From NCBI RefSeq assembly GCF_014642405.1, contig NZ_BMIN01000006.1:1-64000 (forward strand): DNA of 64,000 nt, given 5' to 3'. Both the position numbers and the translations under genes were made by a program. This document shows positions 35,428 to 44,605 of the stretch, piece after piece. Each line of letters starts with the position of its first letter. Within the stretch, counting starts at the first letter, position 1. The notes beneath the pieces are model-generated. The model worked only from the letters and a program-made list of their open reading frames with translations, searched no databases and was not told where the DNA came from. Source of the DNA: Pontibacillus salipaludis. Lineage in GTDB: Bacteria; Bacillota; Bacilli; Bacillales; BH030062.

Positions 35428-36912
35428 ATGGGAGAGGATAAAAAGTTATCGTTACTAAACGATCGTAACAAATTAATCATTAAATTATCATGGTTTTCAA
35501 TTGTGCTAAGTATTTTAACGAACTTCACAAGTCACGCAGATTGGGTAATCGCAGGAATTATTTTGGGGATTGGAGGTACTTTTACCACAATAGGCACGAT
35601 TTTAACTTGGAAAGAAATTGGCGTTAAGTATGTGATGTACATAGTTATGTTCAGTCTGACATTAATCACCTACTTTATGGTCGAAAGCAATCCACATATG
35701 ATCTCTTACTTAATGGTTTATTATAATTTAGCCGTTATATCTGTTTATCAGCTAATGAAACCAATTGCAGTCATCTCATCCTTGCAAATTGTTTTAACCA
35801 TTCTGTTTTATATACAGTTTGGCACGGTTATGTTCCCGAATTACGGCGTGGAAGGTTTGATTTCACTTATTCTGTACATTGTTTTAGTGACGGCTTTTCT
35901 AATGTTCCAGGCAGGGATGAATACTAAACTTCAAGAAGAATCGAGTGCGAACGAAGAAGAAGCTCTATCAGCAAAGCAGCATGCGGAAGAGATGGTTACA
36001 CAAGTAAAAGGTTCCTTAGAAACGCTTAGTAATTTTAGTGATAGTTTAAAGGGGAATATTGATGTAACAGGTCGTGTTTCTTCTGAAGTGACCAAGACAT
36101 TTAATGAAATGGCCTCAGCTATTGAGCACCAGGCGGCTGGTGTTATGGATATCACTAGCCTTGTTGATCGAAGTAAGTCAAATGTAGATGATGTGAATGT
36201 AAGTTCAACTTCCATGAAGGAAAATACCCAAAAGTCGGTTGAAGTAGCGAATCTAGCATTTGATCAAATGAATCATTTGAATGGAGAGATTGAAAGCGTA
36301 AATTCCATCATGATGCAGGCGGAAGATTCTATGAACCAATTAAAACAAGAAGCAGATGAAATTAGCGATATCATAAATGTCATCAATAATGTCTCTGAGC
36401 AAACGAATCTTCTCGCTTTAAACGCTGCCATTGAAGCCGCCCGCGCAGGAGAGCATGGTAAAGGCTTCGCAGTTGTAGCGGATGAAGTTAGGAAATTAGC
36501 TGAGGAGTCCAAAGCCTCTACTGTTAAAATCGCTTCTATATTAGAAAAGATTCAGCACAACATTAATGGATCAGTAGAGAAGGTTACAGAAGGAAGAGTG
36601 GCAGTTACGTCCAGTCAGGCAAACTCATCAGAGATAAAAAATGTGCTAGAAACCATTAAAGAAAATGGCAACAACGTGGTTGTTCAATCTCAGACCGTTG
36701 ATGAAAACATAAAGCAATTACTAGAATCGTCTCAACTAACGAGTGATCAAATCAACGAGGTCTCTTCGATTACGCAACAGACGGCAGCGGGAGTTGAAGA
36801 AGTTCTGGCCAGTGTAGAAGAACAGAATACGAAAGTGAATGAAATCGTTGAGGATTACTCTACATTAGAAGAGTCCATTCAATCGTTTGTAAACATCGTC
36901 AACCGCTCATAA
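35428..36912 (+). CDS. Methyl-accepting chemotaxis protein without a periplasmic-type sensor
   Basis: 494 residues from the ATG at 35428, which follows AGAAGGG; an upstream in-frame ATG at 35404 lacks a ribosome site. The N-terminal third (about 15-165) holds about six membrane helices with very short loops and no large extracellular ligand domain. There is no obvious HAMP domain. A cytoplasmic signalling hairpin follows, with the conserved tip [40 protein letters not shown] (about 325-365). It should signal to CheA/CheW and may sense a membrane-linked cue or an internal state. Confidence 0.92.
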   Translation: MGEDKKLSLLNDRNKLIIKLSWFSIVLSILTNFTSHADWVIAGIILGIGGTFTTIGTILTWKEIGVKYVMYIVMFSLTLITYFMVESNPHMISYLMVYYNLAVISVYQLMKPIAVISSLQIVLTILFYIQFGTVMFPNYGVEGLISLILYIVLVTAFLMFQAGMNTKLQEESSANEEEALSAKQHAEEMVTQVKGSLETLSNFSDSLKGNIDVTGRVSSEVTKTFNEMASAIEHQAAGVMDITSLVDRSKSNVDDVNVSSTSMKENTQKSVEVANLAFDQMNHLNGEIESVNSIMMQAEDSMNQLKQEADEISDIINVINNVSEQTNLLALNAAIEAARAGEHGKGFAVVADEVRKLAEESKASTVKIASILEKIQHNINGSVEKVTEGRVAVTSSQANSSEIKNVLETIKENGNNVVVQSQTVDENIKQLLESSQLTSDQINEVSSITQQTAAGVEEVLASVEEQNTKVNEIVEDYSTLEESIQSFVNIVNRS

Positions 36913-36933
36913 TGTGGGATGGAGTGGGATGGA

Positions 36934-37079
36934 GGGACAGGTACCTTGTCCCACCACCGATCCCCGCCTGAACAGAATAGCGCATTAGAAAAAGCAGAAC
37001 TACTAGTTCTGCTTTTTTCTGTGACCGGAGAGACCAGTCCATATGATTTAGTGAAACGAAGGGACAATGTACCTGTCCC
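36934..37079. repeat. REP-A inverted pair bracketing a terminator
   Basis: Forward GGGACAGGTACCTTGTCCC (36934-36952, the exact consensus) and reverse GGGACAATGTACCTGTCCC (37061-37079), on either side of the terminator at 36988-37018. Confidence 0.95.
36988..37018. terminator. Bidirectional terminator
   Basis: GAAAAAGCAGAACT / AGTTCTGCTTTTTTC between the convergent chemoreceptor and betaine-binding genes. Confidence 0.88.
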
Positions 37080-37089
37080 CCAGTCCCGT

Positions 37090-37968
37090 TTATTTAACCC
37101 ATTCACCAATCAGGTCTTGATTTTCTTCTACCCATTTGCGGGCGCCGTCGATGGGTTCTTCACTATTTTCTACAACGTTGATCAGTTCGCCGATTTGCTG
37201 GTCGTTCATCTTCCAGTTCTTAAACCATTCTTTTACTTCGGGATAGTCTTCTGCAAAGCCTAGTCGTGTTGCGTGGTGGATTTTTTCTATTCCGCCATAT
37301 ACTTTCTTCGGATCCTCTAAGAATTTCAGGTCATATTTTGAAAAGATCCAGTGTGGGCTCCAAAGAGGGGCCACGATTGGTTGTTTATCTTTTATAGCTT
37401 CGCCAATTTCAGCTAGCATCGCTGGTTCAGAGCTTGATTGAAGGACATAATTAAGATCGTAGTCCTTAATTAATTGTTCCGTTACTTCCATCGTTCCTGC
37501 GCCGGGGTCAAGGCCGACGATGTTGCCTTCAAATTTTTCCTTATGTTCATTCAAGTCTTCGATGCTATTCACATCTTCCATATAGGCTGGGACGACAAGT
37601 CCTACTTTCGCGTTGTCATACCAAGTCGCATCTGAGAAATTCACGGTATCCTGATAACTCTCTAAGTAATTGGCATCCTGAACCGGTAACCAGATCTCTA
37701 AACTGGCATCCAGGTCACCGCTTTTTAACGCAGCCATCGTACTGCCCATGTTCAGATTAGTCAGCTTCACGTCATACCCTTTATCCTCTAAAATCACTTT
37801 CCACATATTCGTAACCGCGATGTTTTCAGCCCAGCTAACTTGGCCAATCGAGATTTTCTTATCCGCTTTCTCCTCGCCACCGGCTTCCTCGGTGCTCCCA
37901 CAGGCTGTTAGTACCGCCATAATCATGATGACTAACATCATACTCCATGATTTTTTCCACTTGTTCAT
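37090..37968 (-). CDS. Glycine betaine-binding lipoprotein (OpuAC-like)
   Basis: 292 residues. The signal peptide ends with the lipobox LTAC/G, so it is anchored outside. The mature protein has the OpuAC/ProX fold with the aromatic residues that cage trimethylammonium compounds (QVSWAEN, EIWLPVQDAN, ATWYDNAKVG, VAPLWSPHWIF) and the GLDPGAGTMEVTE loop. The ATG at 37968 lies 9 nt after GGGGAG; a TTG at 37977 is less likely. No permease or ATPase gene is adjacent, so it must work with subunits encoded elsewhere. It lies beside gbsR-gbsA-betA, tying betaine uptake to synthesis. Confidence 0.9.
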   Translation of the reverse strand: MNKWKKSWSMMLVIMIMAVLTACGSTEEAGGEEKADKKISIGQVSWAENIAVTNMWKVILEDKGYDVKLTNLNMGSTMAALKSGDLDASLEIWLPVQDANYLESYQDTVNFSDATWYDNAKVGLVVPAYMEDVNSIEDLNEHKEKFEGNIVGLDPGAGTMEVTEQLIKDYDLNYVLQSSSEPAMLAEIGEAIKDKQPIVAPLWSPHWIFSKYDLKFLEDPKKVYGGIEKIHHATRLGFAEDYPEVKEWFKNWKMNDQQIGELINVVENSEEPIDGARKWVEENQDLIGEWVK

Positions 37969-38010
37969 GTTGTTCAACTCCCCTTTTCTTTGTGATATCT
38001 ATATCTTAAA

Positions 38011-38030
38011 TACATTTAACGTTAAATGTA
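38011..38030. promoter_or_regulatory. Candidate operator upstream of the betaine-binding gene
   Basis: TACATTTAACGTTAAATGTA, a perfect 20-bp palindrome 43 bases before the start of the OpuAC-like gene. Related TTTAAC/GTTAAAT pieces occur near the gbsA promoter (38920-38947), so a shared GbsR site is plausible. Confidence 0.55.
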
Positions 38031-38147
38031 TTAAGAATTTTTTTAACAAAATTGCAAAACGAAATCCTCTCTTTTATGTAAGAGTGGAACGTGTTGAGTT
38101 CGGGGAGTCTGTCCTAAAACAGGCGTCCCCCGAACCTACTATTTCAT

Positions 38148-38699
38148 TTAATCTTTCTGATCTTTTGGTAAGAAATTATAGATCTCACCGCTTCGAATGC
38201 TTTCTGCTAATTCACCGAGCCAATGATAATACGTCTTCGATTCTTCCAATTGGTCGTAGTATTCCTTCGCTTTAGCAACAATATCTGGTGTGCTGCTGGA
38301 ATCTTTCATAACTTCTACAAAATCTTCCTGGGCTGATTCAATCGCCCCGAGATTTGTTTTCACTTCGCGTTCCCACATCTGGCAGTAAAACGCCATAAAG
38401 GAATGGAAGAAATCTTTTTCCGCTGCATATGTGTGCTTTCTTGAACCGCGAGTAAATGTTTTTTTCACCATTTCTATTTCCTGAAGCTTGCGGACGCTCG
38501 TACTCATGCTTGGCTTACTCATTCCAAGTTCCGTACGCATCTCATCAAGCGTCATCTGACCTTCAAAGTACATGGTCGCATAAAGGTTCGCAGCCGCCGG
38601 GGTGACCCCGTATAAATCCATCGTTTCTGCAATCGCACCCATGACTTTATCTTTTGCTTCTTCTATTTTGAGTTGTGGCCTCTCATTTGACTCACTCAT
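38148..38699 (-). CDS. gbsR: GbsR-type choline-sensing repressor
   Basis: 183 residues, MarR-like winged helix with the GbsR pattern: LYGVTPAAANLYATMYFEGQ, MTLDEMRTELGMSKPSMSTS as the recognition region, then VKKTFTRGSRKHTYAAEKDF. In B. subtilis GbsR represses the choline uptake and gbsAB genes until choline binds. GGAG lies about 8 nt before the ATG. Divergent from gbsA, with the shared regulatory region between them. Confidence 0.88.
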   Translation of the reverse strand: MSESNERPQLKIEEAKDKVMGAIAETMDLYGVTPAAANLYATMYFEGQMTLDEMRTELGMSKPSMSTSVRKLQEIEMVKKTFTRGSRKHTYAAEKDFFHSFMAFYCQMWEREVKTNLGAIESAQEDFVEVMKDSSSTPDIVAKAKEYYDQLEESKTYYHWLGELAESIRSGEIYNFLPKDQKD

Positions 38700-38894
38700 A
38701 AGGTCGCTCCTTCAACAAAAATATCTTTTATTAAATAATTCTCAAATATTCTTTACGAACTTTATGTTAACGCGTACAGATTAAATGTCAAATGCCAAAC
38801 GTGATTTTAAGAAAATATGAAGAACCGCGGATCAGTCCCCTGTAGGGTTTTAATCAATTCCTGTTTTTCTACAAATTGTAATCATGAAGTTATT

Positions 38895-38947
38895 TTGACA
38901 GAGATTAAAAGTAGTGTTATCGTTAAAAACGTTAAATAAATATTTAA
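38895..38947 (+). promoter_or_regulatory. gbsA promoter and candidate GbsR operator
   Basis: TTGACA (38895-38900), 17 bases, TATCGT (38918-38923). Immediately downstream are AACGTTAAAT and the inverted repeat TTAAATA-AA-TATTTAA (38932-38947), positioned to block transcription when bound. Confidence 0.6.
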
Positions 38948-38992
38948 TAAACTTAATATAAATCGAATAAAAAAGTTGAGGAGTTGATTGAA

Positions 38993-40471
38993 TTGGATCT
39001 GAAACTAAAGCTGCAACATTATATAAATGGGAAATGGGTTGGCGCGGACTCAAGCGACACGCGTACGATCATTAATCCATATAATCAGGAAGTCATTGCG
39101 ACGGTTCCAGAAGGGAATGAAACGGAAGCAAAAGAAGCGATCGCTGCGGCGAGAGCAGCTTTTGATAACGGAGAATGGGCCGCAACCCCGGCGACAGAGC
39201 GTGGGGCGATTTTGCGTACGATTGCTGAATTCATTGAAAGAGATAAAGAAGAGCTAGCTTACTTAGAGTCACTCGATACGGGCAAAACAGTAGAAGAAAG
39301 TCGCGGCGACATGGAGGATATCGCTGGAGTCTTTCGCTATTATGCAGAACTTGCAGATAAAGATGGCGGGGAAATGATTGATTCACCAGTTGCAAACTCC
39401 ATCAGTAAAGTCGTTCGTGAACCAGTTGGTGTGTGCGGACAGATTACACCTTGGAATTATCCTTTACTTCAAGCGTCGTGGAAATTGGCTCCCGCACTTG
39501 CCACGGGCAATACGTTAATTATGAAGCCAAGTGAAATTACGCCGCTTACGACAGTGAAAGTATTCCAACTCATCGAGGAAGCAGGCGTTCCTGCTGGTGT
39601 TGCCAACCTCGTCCTTGGTGCAGGCAGCACGATCGGGGCGGAGCTATCTGCGAATGAGGATGTCGATCTTATTTCGTTTACAGGCGGAATTGTGACCGGG
39701 AAGAAGATCATGCAAGCAGCAAGTTCGAACGTGAAAAAACTTGCGCTTGAGCTTGGTGGGAAAAATCCGAATATCATATTCGCGGATGCTGATTTTGAAA
39801 CAGCCGTTGACCAGGCATTAAACGGTGTGTTCTTCCACGCCGGACAAATTTGTTCCGCTGGCACAAGGTTAATTGTAGAAGAAAGCATTCACGATGAATT
39901 CGTTCAAGCGCTTGTTGAGCGAGTGAAGAAGTTCAAGCTTGGGAGCGGCTTTGATGAAGATACGCAAATGGGACCACTCATTTCAGCAGAACACCTTCAG
40001 AAGGTAGAGCAGTATGTAGAAGCAGGCGTTCAAGAAGGTGCAACGTTAGCCGTAGGCGGCAAACGCCCAGAAGATCCTGAATTGCAAAAAGGGTTCTTCT
40101 ACCTGCCTACGATCTTCACGGACTGTACTTCAGATATGACGGTTGTTCAAGAAGAAGCGTTCGGACCGATTATTACGGTTGAGAAATTCAGCACCGAAGA
40201 GGAAGCCGTTAAGATCTCCAACGACTCGATCTACGGACTTGCTGGCGGTGTTTGGACAAATGACACGAGAAAAGCAGAACGCTGCGCCGCGAAGATGCGC
40301 ATGGGAACGGTTTGGGTTAACGACTTTAACCTATATTTCCCTCACGCACCGTGGGGAGGCTTTAAGCAGTCTGGTATTGGACGCGAGCTGGGCAAATTAG
40401 GTCTTGAAGAATATACGGAAACGAAACATATTTTCCAAAACCTTAATCCAGAACCGATCAACTGGTTCTAA
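38993..40471 (+). CDS. gbsA: Betaine aldehyde dehydrogenase
   Basis: 492 residues. Aldehyde dehydrogenase with PWNYPLLQASWKLAPALATG, the GGIVTGKKI cofactor loop, catalytic Glu in LELGGKNPNIIF and catalytic Cys in FFHAGQICSAGTR; ends TKHIFQNLNPEPINWF. It oxidises betaine aldehyde to glycine betaine with NAD+. TTG codons at 38984 and 38993 are in frame; GAGGAG is 9 nt before the second, which I choose. First gene of a two-gene operon with the choline dehydrogenase. Noticeably higher GC than its neighbours. Confidence 0.93.
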   Translation: MDLKLKLQHYINGKWVGADSSDTRTIINPYNQEVIATVPEGNETEAKEAIAAARAAFDNGEWAATPATERGAILRTIAEFIERDKEELAYLESLDTGKTVEESRGDMEDIAGVFRYYAELADKDGGEMIDSPVANSISKVVREPVGVCGQITPWNYPLLQASWKLAPALATGNTLIMKPSEITPLTTVKVFQLIEEAGVPAGVANLVLGAGSTIGAELSANEDVDLISFTGGIVTGKKIMQAASSNVKKLALELGGKNPNIIFADADFETAVDQALNGVFFHAGQICSAGTRLIVEESIHDEFVQALVERVKKFKLGSGFDEDTQMGPLISAEHLQKVEQYVEAGVQEGATLAVGGKRPEDPELQKGFFYLPTIFTDCTSDMTVVQEEAFGPIITVEKFSTEEEAVKISNDSIYGLAGGVWTNDTRKAERCAAKMRMGTVWVNDFNLYFPHAPWGGFKQSGIGRELGKLGLEEYTETKHIFQNLNPEPINWF

Positions 40472-40532
40472 GCCATTTTATAAAACGATTTCAATTATAT
40501 AGGAAGAAAAAATTCATCAAGGAGGAACACAT

Positions 40533-42242
40533 ATGACAGAAGCATACGATATTGTAATTGTTGGAGGCGGGAGTGCAGGCTCAGTGCTTGGTAATCGCCT
40601 AAGTGAAGATGGGAAGAAAAGCGTTCTTATTTTAGAAGCGGGACGTAGCGACTATTCATGGGATCTTCTAATCCAGATGCCAGCGGCTTTGCCGTTTCCT
40701 GCAGGGAAAAGCTTGTACGATTGGAAGTACGAATCTGACCCTGAACCGCATATGAACGGCCGACGCATCAAGCATGCGAGAGGAAAAGTTCTTGGCGGTT
40801 CTAGTTCAATCAACGGTATGATTTATCAGCGTGGAAATCCGTTAGACTATGAGCGCTGGGGAGCAGATGAAGGAATGGATACGTGGGATTTTGCCCATTG
40901 TCTTCCGTACTTTAAGCGTTTAGAAAATGCGTTAGCTTCACCGGACGATGAGATGCGTGGCCATGATGGTCCTATCAAATTGGAACGCGGGCCAGCTAAG
41001 AATCCTTTATTCCAGGCGTTCTTTGACTCAGGTGTAGAGGCAGGCTACTCAAGAACTCCTGATGTGAACGGGTTCCGCCAAGAAGGATTCGGGCCGTTTG
41101 ATAAGCACGTATATAAGGGACAGCGCATGTCAGCTTCACGTGCTTACTTGCACCCGGTTATGGACCGTGAAAATTTAACGGTTAAAACACGTGCATTCGT
41201 TAAGCATATTGATTTTGACGGGAAGAAGGCTACAGGCTTAACGTATTTCCGAAATGGACAGACTCACCAGGTAAAAGCAGGTGAAGTCATCCTTTCAGGT
41301 GGTGCGATTAACACGCCACAGATGCTTCAGCTATCAGGTGTGGGTGATGCGGATCACCTTATGTCCCTTGGCATTAAACCAGTTGTTGATCTTCCGGGAG
41401 TAGGGGAGAACCTGCAGGACCACCTTGAAGCCTACATCCAGTACACGTGCCCGGAGCCGGTTTCTGAACAGCCAAACTTAAATAAAGCGCGCATGCCTTG
41501 GATTGGGTTGCAGTGGATGTTCGGACGTACAGGACCAGCTGCGACGAACCACTTCGAAGGTGGAGGATTTGTTCGTTCGAATGAAGACGTAGATTATCCG
41601 AATCTGATGTATCATTTCCTTCCGGTGGCGGTACGTTACGATGGGCAAAAAGCGGCAACGAAGCACGGCTTCCAGGTACACGTTGGACCGATGTACTCCG
41701 ATGCTCGCGGGTCATTAAAGATCCGTTCAAAAGATCCGAAAGAGCATCCAAGCATGGTATACAACTATCTTTCTACTGAACAAGACCGACGTGAGTGGAT
41801 TGAAGCTGTACGAGTAACGCGAAACATTATGGCCCAGCCATCTATGAAAACATACAACGGAGGGGAAATCTCACCAGGGCCTTCTGTGCAAACAGACGAA
41901 GAGATCTTAGAGTGGGTAAAAGAAGATGCCGAAACAGCTCTTCACCCGTCCTGTACAGCCAAAATGGGACCAGCAACAGACCCAATGGCCGTAGTAGATC
42001 CACATTCAATGAAGGTTCACGGAGTCGAGAACTTACGCGTAGTCGACGCATCCGCTATGCCTTACGTAACAAACGGCAATATCCATGCACCTGTATTGAT
42101 GCTTGCTGAGAAAGCTGCTGATTTGATTTTAGGACGTAAGCCACTTAAGCCGATCCATGCTGACTTCTATCGTCATGGCGTGCACGACCCGGAAGCGGGT
42201 ACGGTGGGGAAGTCTAAAACCAAACAAGCTGTTTTGAGATAA
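40533..42242 (+). CDS. betA: Choline dehydrogenase, FAD-dependent GMC family
   Basis: 569 residues. FAD-binding [20 protein letters not shown], the GMC signatures [20 protein letters not shown] and [17 protein letters not shown], and the active-site histidine region [10 protein letters not shown] near the C-terminus, followed by [17 protein letters not shown]. It oxidises choline to betaine aldehyde. AGGAGG precedes the ATG. B. subtilis uses the alcohol dehydrogenase GbsB at this step, so the pairing of gbsR/gbsA with a BetA-type enzyme is a different solution, one I associate with halophilic Bacillaceae. Confidence 0.92.
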   Translation: MTEAYDIVIVGGGSAGSVLGNRLSEDGKKSVLILEAGRSDYSWDLLIQMPAALPFPAGKSLYDWKYESDPEPHMNGRRIKHARGKVLGGSSSINGMIYQRGNPLDYERWGADEGMDTWDFAHCLPYFKRLENALASPDDEMRGHDGPIKLERGPAKNPLFQAFFDSGVEAGYSRTPDVNGFRQEGFGPFDKHVYKGQRMSASRAYLHPVMDRENLTVKTRAFVKHIDFDGKKATGLTYFRNGQTHQVKAGEVILSGGAINTPQMLQLSGVGDADHLMSLGIKPVVDLPGVGENLQDHLEAYIQYTCPEPVSEQPNLNKARMPWIGLQWMFGRTGPAATNHFEGGGFVRSNEDVDYPNLMYHFLPVAVRYDGQKAATKHGFQVHVGPMYSDARGSLKIRSKDPKEHPSMVYNYLSTEQDRREWIEAVRVTRNIMAQPSMKTYNGGEISPGPSVQTDEEILEWVKEDAETALHPSCTAKMGPATDPMAVVDPHSMKVHGVENLRVVDASAMPYVTNGNIHAPVLMLAEKAADLILGRKPLKPIHADFYRHGVHDPEAGTVGKSKTKQAVLR

Positions 42243-42270
42243 ATGCCGGGACGTGGGGACACGGGACGTG

Positions 42271-42289
42271 GGGACAGGTTCATTGTCCC
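42271..42289 (+). repeat. REP-A copy (forward)
   Basis: GGGACAGGTTCATTGTCCC, preceded by GGACGTGGGGACACGGGACG, a small direct repeat of half units. Confidence 0.9.
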
Positions 42290-42307
42290 GCTGCAGCGCG
42301 GGACGTG

Positions 42308-42663
42308 GGGACAGGTCCCTTGTCCCGGTGAGTTCCTGTCGTGATTTAGATAAAAAACCCTTTCTTGATCAAACGTTTGATCAAGAAAGGGTTTTTTGCG
42401 TTAAAGAAAGCCTTAGCATGTTGTGGGGCTATCTTTTTGAAGGGTTCTGTGACGTTTTTGTGGTGTGGATGGGGCAAAAGGTCATAGATCATGTGGTTCT
42501 CTTACGTTTTGGTTCGTTGAAACAATGGAAAGGTCACAGATCGTGCTTGTCTGTGACCCTTTGAAGTCAATACAATGGTAAAGCGTCACAGATCGCTATT
42601 ATCTCTTACCTTTTGTGTCTATAAATCTTGTGAAATGTAAGAGAGGGACGATGTACCTGTCCC
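42308..42663. repeat. REP-A inverted pair around a palindromic terminator and GTCACAGA units
   Basis: Forward GGGACAGGTCCCTTGTCCC (42308-42326), reverse GGGACGATGTACCTGTCCC (42645-42663). Between them are the 46-bp palindrome at 42352-42397 and several GTCACAGATCG / CTGTGACC motifs (42480-42590), which recur in the units at 50039, 57256 and 60270. Confidence 0.85.
42352..42397. terminator. 46-bp perfect palindromic terminator with TTGATCAAACGTTTGATCAA core
   Basis: A-tract, ACCCTTTC, the 20-bp core at 42365-42384, GAAAGGGT and a T-tract: a perfect bidirectional terminator. Confidence 0.9.
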
Positions 42664-42670
42664 CCTGGCC

Positions 42671-42704
42671 CAAAAGAAAAAGCCCTGCCATTAATCGCAG
42701 GGCT
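42671..42704 (-). terminator. Terminator of the 42711 protease gene
   Basis: On the minus strand AGCCCTGC / GCAGGGCT followed by TTTTTCTTTT, 7 bases after the stop codon. Confidence 0.88.
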
Positions 42705-42710
42705 CAAATC

Positions 42711-44189
42711 TTATTCAAACGCAGAATATACAGTTGTAAGACCATGTCCGAACTCTTTGTCATGTCCTGTGACACCAATGTCTTCCGCTGTTTGCTGAAG
42801 CATGACTTTAACATCTTTAGGACTTGCTCCAGAATGTTCATCGAACAATAGCGCTGCGATGGCAGCTACTTTTGGAGCGGCCATTGAAGTTCCGACTTTC
42901 CAGCCGTAGGAAGGTTCTACATATCTGTAATTCCTGATAGAACCATCTTTATTATAAGTATACTCAACACTTGGAACTGTACTAAAAGCAAACTCATTAA
43001 TCTGCAGTTGATTCGATAAATATTCATTTAACTTCCCAGCTCGAAGGTATTCCAAATATAACTCATAATTTCCACCTGGTGCTGCTACATCTACATAACC
43101 ATTGCCGTAAGTAGAGTAGAGGGCTAGTTCATCTTCAGGACCGGTTGAAGACACTGTCACGACATTTGGAAGGTCACCTGGTGCGTAAACGCTAGCTCCC
43201 TGAAACTCATAACCCAGTTCGCCGTATTTTTCATTTGCTAAATCGGTGACTGTTCTAGGGTTACCTGCATTAATTGCGTCATTACCAGCTGAAGTGACAA
43301 TTAAAGCACCTTTCTTCTCAGCATACTTAGCAGCTTTTTGATAAGCTACATACTCAGCAATATCGCTTCCTAATCGTTCTTTTTCTCCGGTTACAGGGTT
43401 GTGGTAGTATACTTGCCCTTTTGAACATATGCCACCTAGGCTCATGTTAATAACGTCTACGCCATCATTTGCAGCGGATACGATTGCGGCCATTATCCAG
43501 GCGGACTGAGCACCACCTTCAGCGCCGAATACACGGTAGGCTTTGAAACCGGCGTTTGGTGCTACACCTAACATGGCGCCATTCGCTGCAATGCTTCCGG
43601 CTACGTGCGTTCCGTGTCCGTTTCGGTCTTGGACGTCAGTGGGATCAGCCTTCTCTGATTTATCAGCTCCGTATATGCCACCGGCTGGTACAAAATTCTT
43701 AGAACCTGGGAGTAAGTTTTTCTGTACATCAGGATGGTTTAAATCGATACCCGTATCAATAATTCCAACTACTACGTCGTGGCTACCGCTATGTTCTTCG
43801 AAAGTCGCTCCGTTATTTGTTAGTCGCTTTATGTCCCATTGATACGTTTCCCAAAGTGCTGCGTCTTCTGTTGAAACAGAACTAGACTCAAAAGGGATAG
43901 ACGCTACTTCTGGCGCTTCAAAGGTGAGGGTAGGGTTGGCCGCTGTCACTCCTTCTAAGTTAACGGCTTTCTTAGCGAAGTCAGATGGAGCTTCGACTTG
44001 CGCAAGACCAATCTCGGGTACTTCATAAGTTATAGTACCTCCTAAGTTCTCTATGGATGCCCTATCAATTTGATCATTTTTGAAAACGACCGTAAATGTT
44101 GTTTGTTCCTCTTGACCTTTAGCAGAGACCGGACTGACGACTCCAAGTGCAAGAACCAAACTTAACACCAAACCAAAAAGCTTTTTCAT
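42711..44189 (-). CDS. Secreted subtilisin-like serine protease (S8), second type
   Basis: 492 residues from the ATG at 44189 (GGGGAGG upstream). Signal peptide ending PVSA/KG at about residue 24, an I9-like propeptide (FTVVFKNDQIDRASIENLGG to about 90), then the catalytic domain: Asp145 in GIIDTGIDLNHPDV, His195 in NGHGTHVAGSIA, Ser435 in GTSMAAPKVAA. The long insertion between His and Ser (about 240 residues) and the KSEKADPTDVQDRNG loop resemble lantibiotic-leader or minor extracellular proteases rather than true subtilisins. Only two cysteines or fewer in the mature part. A single gene. Confidence 0.92.
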   Translation of the reverse strand: MKKLFGLVLSLVLALGVVSPVSAKGQEEQTTFTVVFKNDQIDRASIENLGGTITYEVPEIGLAQVEAPSDFAKKAVNLEGVTAANPTLTFEAPEVASIPFESSSVSTEDAALWETYQWDIKRLTNNGATFEEHSGSHDVVVGIIDTGIDLNHPDVQKNLLPGSKNFVPAGGIYGADKSEKADPTDVQDRNGHGTHVAGSIAANGAMLGVAPNAGFKAYRVFGAEGGAQSAWIMAAIVSAANDGVDVINMSLGGICSKGQVYYHNPVTGEKERLGSDIAEYVAYQKAAKYAEKKGALIVTSAGNDAINAGNPRTVTDLANEKYGELGYEFQGASVYAPGDLPNVVTVSSTGPEDELALYSTYGNGYVDVAAPGGNYELYLEYLRAGKLNEYLSNQLQINEFAFSTVPSVEYTYNKDGSIRNYRYVEPSYGWKVGTSMAAPKVAAIAALLFDEHSGASPKDVKVMLQQTAEDIGVTGHDKEFGHGLTTVYSAFE

Positions 44190-44308
44190 GTGCTTCCTCC
44201 CCATAATTTAATTAATTTAACCAACTATTATTTCGAGATGGTTTATGTCTTTCCTTCCTTATTTACAAAAGCTCTGAAGATTAGTGATTTCGCGAGTTTC
44301 TTCGACAA

Positions 44309-44327
44309 GGGACAAGGTACCTGTCCC
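44309..44327 (-). repeat. REP-A copy (reverse)
   Basis: GGGACAAGGTACCTGTCCC followed by CCTGGCCCA, the perfect complement of the consensus. Confidence 0.93.
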
Positions 44328-44605
44328 CCTGGCCCATTCAATTTCTGTCAAATCAGTCAAAACCATGCAAGAAAAACTTGATCAAATATTTGGACAAATC
44401 CTCCGCTACCACTATCTATGGCGGGGCTTTTTCTCAAAAATTGTTCCAACTGTTCAATTTTGCAAACTTCAATGTGACAGTTGTTATACAGTGAAACCCC
44501 TTTCACGTTTAGTGTATAGGGGTTATACTAAGTTTGTATTCAACATCATGATGACTTTGAATAAACATTTTGCAAACTTCATCATCCGGAGGTGAAGAGC
44601 AGGAC
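44328..44605. other. Leader region of the PTS locus
   Basis: A degenerate TTGATCAAATATTTGGACAA element lies at 44378-44397. TTCACG and TATACT near 44505-44535 could form a promoter with about 16-bp spacing. No gene is supportable. Confidence 0.35.

Noticed and set aside
36919-37263. 114-codon open frame on the plus strand
   Set aside because: It consists of two REP copies, a terminator and the antisense of the betaine-binding gene.
42253-42564. 103-codon open frame after betA
   Set aside because: It runs through two REP copies and a 46-bp palindromic terminator; not a gene.
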